Assembly: GCA_016794585.1 (NCBI GenBank)
Contig: JAEUJM010000029.1
Location: 1-64,000, forward strand
DNA from: Acidimicrobiales bacterium
Lineage (GTDB): Bacteria > Actinomycetota > Acidimicrobiia > Acidimicrobiales > DATDAH01
DNA length: 64,000 nt
Direction: 5' to 3'
The notes under the pieces are model-generated. The model made no database searches. It was given only the letters and a program-made list of their open reading frames with translations, and was not told the origin of the DNA. The position numbers and the translations under genes were made by a program. This document shows positions 59,700 to 64,000 of this stretch, piece after piece. Position 1 is the stretch's first letter. Each line of letters opens with the position of its first letter.

Positions 59700-61124
59700 T
59701 CACGAGTCGAAGCCGATGCCGAAGCGGTCGAGCAGGCCCAGCCAGGGGCCGCGGCGGCCCTCCCTGGCGTCCGAGCGCTGGATGGCCCGCCGGGTGAGCG
59801 CCACGCCCGCCCAGCGCAGCGGCTCGGGCGGGAAGGGGAAGGGCGGCCGGCGCACCATCGTGAGCTCGGTGCGCTCGGTCGGGGCGCCGGCGAGCAGGTC
59901 GAGCGCCACCCGGGCGCCGAAGCGGCTGGCCGCGACCCCGAGGCCCGTGTAGCCGGCCACCCACACCACCCCGCCGCCGTGGCTCGTCCCCCAGGCGGCG
60001 GTGAAGCGGGTGGTCGTGGCGATGGGGCCGCCCCAGCGGTGGGTGAAGCGAAGCCCCTCGAGCTGGGGGAACGTCGCGAAGAAGTGCTGGGCCAGGAGGC
60101 CGTGGGTCTCGTCGCTCTGATCGTGGGCCGGCCCCACCCCGTTGCCGAAGTGATAGGTGGCGTCGTAGCCGCCGTAGAGGATGCGGCCGTCCTCCGTGGG
60201 CCGGTAGTAGTGGAACTGGTTGGCGGCGTCCGACAAGCCGGCGCCGCCCGCCCAGCCGACCGCGTCCCACTGCGCCGCCGAGAGCGGTTCGGTCACCAGC
60301 ACGTGGTCGTACACCGGGATCACGTAGCGGCGGGTGCGGCGGACCGGCCCCCGGTAGGCGTTGGTGGCCACCAGCACCTGATCGGCGGTGATGGTGACGC
60401 CGGCCACCCGCACCGAGAGCCCGCCGCGGCGATCCGCGTCGATGCCCTCGACGCGGACATGCTCGAACACGGTCGCTCCCAGTGACTCGGCCGCCGCCCG
60501 CAGGCCCCAGACCAGGCGGGCCGGGTCCACCAGGGCGAAGTCGTTGTGGCGGACGAGGGCTCCGAGATAGGTGGGCGAGTGGACCAGCGCCTGCATCTGC
60601 GCCCGGTCGAGCAGTTCGACGTCGTCGCCGACCGCCCGATGGGTGGCGACGGTGGACTCGAGGTCAGCCAGCTGCCAGGGAGCGGAGGCGACGGCCACCT
60701 CGTCGGCCCGGCGGAACGCGGCCTCGACCGCGTGGCGGGCGAGGGTCGCTTCCAGCGCGTCGAAGTTCTCCCGGCCGAGGCGGGTGAGCACGTCCATCTC
60801 GTCGGGCCAGTGCGAGAAGCCGTTCTCGACGCCATGGGTCAGCGAGGCGTCGCAGAACCCACCGTTGCGCGAGCTGGCGCCGAACCCGCACCGCTCGGCC
60901 TCGAGCACCACGACCCGCCGACCGGGCTCGTCCTCCAACGCCTGGATCGCCGCCCAGAGCCCGGTGAACCCGCCCCCGACCACCACGAGGTCGGCGTGCA
61001 ACGGCGCGGCCCGGGTGGTCAGCGCGGGCGCCGCCGGCGGCGCGTCCGGCCGGTCCGACCAGAACACGACGGGTGCGGCGTGGTCGAGCGCCTCCCCCGG
61101 CCAGCTCGACGGTGCGGCCACCAC
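59700..61124 (-). CDS. FAD-dependent oxidoreductase, DAO family
   Basis: A 474-aa flavoenzyme of the D-amino-acid/glycine oxidase-like class that oxidises an amine or amino acid. The FAD motif VVVGGGFTGLWAAI is at about residues 47-60, with the EAERCGFGASSRNGGFCD segment typical of gamma-glutamylputrescine oxidase/sarcosine oxidase relatives and GYTGLGVAASRFGARVALDLLAG near the C-terminus. GTG at 61124 (or 61121); the longer frame crosses the tRNA gene and is rejected. Substrate unknown. Confidence 0.87.
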   Translation of the reverse strand: MVAAPSSWPGEALDHAAPVVFWSDRPDAPPAAPALTTRAAPLHADLVVVGGGFTGLWAAIQALEDEPGRRVVVLEAERCGFGASSRNGGFCDASLTHGVENGFSHWPDEMDVLTRLGRENFDALEATLARHAVEAAFRRADEVAVASAPWQLADLESTVATHRAVGDDVELLDRAQMQALVHSPTYLGALVRHNDFALVDPARLVWGLRAAAESLGATVFEHVRVEGIDADRRGGLSVRVAGVTITADQVLVATNAYRGPVRRTRRYVIPVYDHVLVTEPLSAAQWDAVGWAGGAGLSDAANQFHYYRPTEDGRILYGGYDATYHFGNGVGPAHDQSDETHGLLAQHFFATFPQLEGLRFTHRWGGPIATTTRFTAAWGTSHGGGVVWVAGYTGLGVAASRFGARVALDLLAGAPTERTELTMVRRPPFPFPPEPLRWAGVALTRRAIQRSDAREGRRGPWLGLLDRFGIGFDS

Positions 61125-61198
61125 CGGATCCTGACGGCCGGACCGTCGCCGGTCAACCACCCGACCCCGCCGGCGCCGTCGGTACGCTGGCCTCCCCC

Positions 61199-61271
61199 GC
61201 CGGGTTAGCTCAGTTGGTAGAGCACCTCTCTTGTAAAGAGGATGTCGTCGGTTCGATCCCGGCACCCGGCT
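61199..61271 (+). tRNA. tRNA-Thr (anticodon UGU)
   Basis: A complete cloverleaf: acceptor GCCGGGT/ACCCGGC, D arm GCTC...GAGC, anticodon stem CCTCT/AGAGG around CTTGTAA with anticodon TGT, T arm GTCGG/CCGGC around TTCGATC, discriminator T. No CCA is encoded. The anticodon reads ACA (Thr). No intron. Confidence 0.96.
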
Positions 61272-61376
61272 CTGACGACTTGGCTGGGACGCTGATCCTC
61301 CGCTCCTCCGCTCGGAGCGCCGGCGATGTGCCCAGGCGCCAGGTGGTACACAGGCGGTGACAAGGAGGCGTCCGTC

Positions 61377-61670
61377 ATGGCCTACGGCGTGGTGTTGTTG
61401 TTCGAAGGGGTGAGCGAGGACGAGTACTGGGCGGTGAACGCCCAGATGGGCATCGACGAGGACGGGACCACCGGCTGGCCCGACGCCCTCATCTCCCACA
61501 CTGCGGCGCTGACCGACACCGGACTCGCCGTCTCGGAGATCTGGCAGTCCAAGGACGACCAGGAGCGCTTCCTCGCGGAGCGCCTCGGCGCGGCGCTCGC
61601 GGCGGCGCAGGTCGAGCCGCCGACCCAGGTCATCGAGCTCGACGTCTTCAACTACCAGCACCCCGGCTGA
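61377..61670 (+). CDS. Small dimeric alpha/beta-barrel-like protein
   Basis: A 97-aa protein starting MAYGVVLLFEGV with AAGGAGG 10 bp upstream. It resembles the ferredoxin-fold, stress-responsive or ABM-type barrel proteins (WAVNAQMGI, VSEIWQSKDDQERFLAERL). No catalytic residue can be assigned. It follows tRNA-Thr and may be independent of it. Confidence 0.75.
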   Translation: MAYGVVLLFEGVSEDEYWAVNAQMGIDEDGTTGWPDALISHTAALTDTGLAVSEIWQSKDDQERFLAERLGAALAAAQVEPPTQVIELDVFNYQHPG

Positions 61671-61735
61671 CGCTCGACGGCCAACCAGCTCCCGCTGAAG
61701 TCGCCGGCGCCGCGGTCGCCCTCCACACTGGGGCG

Positions 61736-64000
61736 GTGAGCGACCGCCTCCTCGACCACCTGCGTCCGTCGATGGACGGTGACGAGGTGCTGCTCGCGGT
61801 CACCGAGTGGGCCGACGCGACGGGGCTCACGCTGTACCCCCACCAGGAGGAGGCCATCCTCGAGCTGCTGTCGGGGGCCAACGTCATCCTGGCCACGCCG
61901 ACCGGCTCGGGGAAGTCGATGGTGGCGCTCGCCGCCCACGCCCGGTCGGTCGCCGGCGGGGGTCGCAGCTGGTACACCGCGCCGGTCAAGGCGCTGGTGT
62001 CCGAGAAGTTCTTCGACCTGTGCCGCCAGCTCGGCCCCGAGAACGTCGGCCTGCTCACGGGCGACTCGTCCGTGAACGCCGACGCCCCGGTGATCTGCGC
62101 CACCACCGAGATCCTCGCCCACGTCGCTCTCCGGGACGGGGCCGAGGCCGACGTCGACACCGTCGTGCTCGACGAGTTCCACTACTACGGCGACCCCGAC
62201 CGGGGATGGGCCTGGCAGGTCCCGCTCCTCGAGCTCCCCCAGGCGTCGTTCCTGCTCATGTCCGCCACGCTCGGTGACGTCGCCTTCTTCCAGGAGGAGC
62301 TGACCCGGCGCACCGGTCGCCCCACCGCCGTGGTGGACGACGCCGTGCGCCCGGTACCACTGCGCTTCGAATACCACCGCACGCTGCTGCACCACACGGT
62401 CGAGGAGTTGCTGGACCGGGACGCGGCGCCGCTCTACATCGTCAACTTCTCGCAGAAGGACGCGGTTGCCCAGGCATCGGCCCTGGCCTCGGTCACCAAG
62501 CTGGACGAGCGGGGCAAGTCGATCGTCGCCGAGGAGCTGTCCCGGGCGAAGCTGCCCGCCGGCTTCGGCCGCGACCTCGCCCGGCTCCTGCGCAACGGCG
62601 TCGGCGTCCACCACGCCGGGATGCTCCCCCGCTACCGCCGCCTGGTCGAGCGCCTCACTCAGGAAGGCGTGCTGAAGGTGATCTCGGGCACGGACACCCT
62701 CGGAGTCGGGGTGAACCTGCCCATCCGCACCGTCGTGTTCACCCGCCTCTACAAGTACGACGGCACCGAGACCCGCCTGCTCAGTGCCCGTGAGTTCCAC
62801 CAGATCGCCGGCCGAGCCGGGCGCGCCGGCTACGACACCGAGGGCCTCGTCGTGGCCGTCGCGCCCGACCACGTGGCCGCCAACGACGCCGCCGACGCGA
62901 AGGCCAGCGACGACCCGAAGAAGAAGCGCAAGCTGAAGAAGGCGGCGCCGCCGCGCGGGTTCGTCCACTACGACGAGGACACCTTCACCCGCTTGCAGTC
63001 GGCGACCCCCGAGCCCCTCGTCTCGTCGTTCCGCATCACCCCGGGGATGCTCATGCAGCTCCTGGACCGGCCCGGTGACGCCTGGGTCCACGGCCGGGCG
63101 CTGCTGCTCGGCAACCACGAGCCGCGGGACCGCCAGCGCCGCCACGTCCGCACCACGCTGAGCCTCTACAAGGCGCTGCGCACCGCGAACGTCGTCCGCC
63201 TCCTCGAGACGCCCGACGAGTACGGGCGCTTCGTCGAGGTCGACCGCGCGCTCCAGGCCGACTTCGCCCTCGACCAGCTGCTGTCGCCGTTCCTGTTGAC
63301 CGCGGTCCCCCAGCTCGACGCCGACCACGAGTCCTACGCCCTCGCCCTGCTCGCCCTGGTCGAGGCCGTGGTGGACAACCCCTTCCCCATCCTGATGGCC
63401 CAGAAGGACAAGGCCAAGGACGAGGCCATGGCCGCGATGAAGGCCGCCGGGGTCGAGTACGAGGAGCGCATCGCCGAGCTCGAGAAGATCAACTACCCGC
63501 AGCCGCTGCGCGACGAGATCTACGACGTGTTCGACCGCTGGCGGGTGGCCAACCCGTGGATCGGCGACCGCAACATCGCCCCCAAGGGCGTGGTGCGCGA
63601 CCTGTGGGACCGCTCCATGGACTTCCCCTCGTTCGTGCGCTTCCTGGGCATCAAGCGCTCCGAGGGGCTCCTGCTGCGCTACCTGTCGGACGTGTACAAG
63701 ACGATGCTGCGCGCCGTCCCCGACGCGGCCAAGACCGACGAGGTCGACGAGCTGACCGACTGGCTGGGCGCGGTGATCCGCACGACCGACTCGTCCCTGC
63801 TGGACGAGTGGACGGCGATGTTCGACCCCGAAGCGGCCGTCGACCTCGACGCCCTGGAGGACGCCACCGAGGCCGTGGTGGACATCACCACCGACCGCCA
63901 TGCCTTCCGGGCCCTCGTCCGCTCCCGGGTGTTCCGGTGGGTGCAGTACGCCGCCACCGGCCAGTGGGAGGCGTGGTCGGAGGACCTCACCGAGATCGGC
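61736..64000 (+). CDS. Ski2-like DEAD/DEAH-box RNA helicase, 3' end cut
   Basis: 755 codons are visible from GTG 61736 and the frame is open at the window end. Motif I is ATPTGSGKS, motif II is DEFH (VLDEFHYYGD), motif III is SAT (LMSATLGD), and the second RecA domain has VGVHHAGMLPRYRR and QIAGRAGRAG. The C-terminal part (about 400 onward, with RTTDSSLLDEW near the end) matches the DUF3516-type extension of actinobacterial superfamily II helicases. Probably unwinds structured RNA. The C-terminus is outside the window. Confidence 0.92.
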   Translation, partial: MSDRLLDHLRPSMDGDEVLLAVTEWADATGLTLYPHQEEAILELLSGANVILATPTGSGKSMVALAAHARSVAGGGRSWYTAPVKALVSEKFFDLCRQLGPENVGLLTGDSSVNADAPVICATTEILAHVALRDGAEADVDTVVLDEFHYYGDPDRGWAWQVPLLELPQASFLLMSATLGDVAFFQEELTRRTGRPTAVVDDAVRPVPLRFEYHRTLLHHTVEELLDRDAAPLYIVNFSQKDAVAQASALASVTKLDERGKSIVAEELSRAKLPAGFGRDLARLLRNGVGVHHAGMLPRYRRLVERLTQEGVLKVISGTDTLGVGVNLPIRTVVFTRLYKYDGTETRLLSAREFHQIAGRAGRAGYDTEGLVVAVAPDHVAANDAADAKASDDPKKKRKLKKAAPPRGFVHYDEDTFTRLQSATPEPLVSSFRITPGMLMQLLDRPGDAWVHGRALLLGNHEPRDRQRRHVRTTLSLYKALRTANVVRLLETPDEYGRFVEVDRALQADFALDQLLSPFLLTAVPQLDADHESYALALLALVEAVVDNPFPILMAQKDKAKDEAMAAMKAAGVEYEERIAELEKINYPQPLRDEIYDVFDRWRVANPWIGDRNIAPKGVVRDLWDRSMDFPSFVRFLGIKRSEGLLLRYLSDVYKTMLRAVPDAAKTDEVDELTDWLGAVIRTTDSSLLDEWTAMFDPEAAVDLDALEDATEAVVDITTDRHAFRALVRSRVFRWVQYAATGQWEAWSEDLTEIG

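Overview
The window is a 64 kb, very GC-rich stretch of an actinobacterial chromosome with no insertion sequence, phage gene or CRISPR array that I can see. Features pointing to Actinomycetota are the coproporphyrin-type heme genes (hemE-hemH-hemY here, chdC 42 kb away), glucosyl-3-phosphoglycerate synthase, a DUF3263 protein, a LytR C-terminal-domain protein, a Ski2-like helicase with a DUF3516-type C-terminus, many GTG/TTG starts and GTGA/ATGA gene overlaps. Membership of the Acidimicrobiia is my inference from gene content, not something the sequence proves.

Layout. 1-6.5 kb: a small unknown gene, then hemE-hemH-hemY, then an Lnt-like enzyme coupled to an aldose epimerase. 6.7-11.3 kb: a glycan-type group (GT4 glycosyltransferase, methyltransferase, alpha-toroid protein on the plus strand; a second methyltransferase and a GtrA-like membrane protein on the minus strand). 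11.4-13.6 kb: an acyl-CoA thioesterase coupled to a lipoprotein sugar dehydrogenase. 13.6-28.8 kb: the most interesting region. Nine tightly packed minus-strand genes (carotenoid oxygenase, esterase lipoprotein, cupredoxin-like lipoprotein, amidohydrolase, SDR, ThuA-like protein, P450, second amidohydrolase, tyrosine phosphatase) face a Rieske oxygenase-lipoprotein pair, a second carotenoid oxygenase, a TetR regulator and a flavin monooxygenase. A TTAACGnnGTTAACC palindrome lies 50-54 bp before each of the three transcription units, so I propose one TetR-controlled catabolic regulon for an unknown substrate, perhaps apocarotenoid, terpenoid or stilbenoid.

28.8-40.3 kb is housekeeping: GNAT, a CBS-citrate synthase fusion, PAC2, NUDIX, GlnD, a CoA-disulfide-reductase-like enzyme, HAD, DUF427, an LmeA-like protein, LarE and AlaX. 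40.4-46.0 kb is a complete branched-chain amino-acid ABC transporter whose LivH carries an extra secreted Ig-like domain. 46-51 kb holds chdC, fdhD, a PAS-GGDEF diguanylate cyclase and groEL with a perfect CIRCE operator. 51.2-58.8 kb pairs a threonine-synthase-like enzyme with a CysO/MoaD-like protein and has compatible-solute genes (gpgS, glycerate kinase, otsA, otsB). 58.8-64 kb ends with a LytR_C protein, DUF3263, a DAO-type oxidoreductase, tRNA-Thr(UGU), a small ferredoxin-fold protein and a helicase cut by the window edge.

A dispersed nested palindrome of about 50 bp (outer arms CGTTCTGGT/ACCAGAACG, inner arms TGGCAACAC/GTGTTGCCA) occurs four times, always at gene 3' ends, and is not explained by any gene. 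No gene-free stretch exceeds 300 bp.
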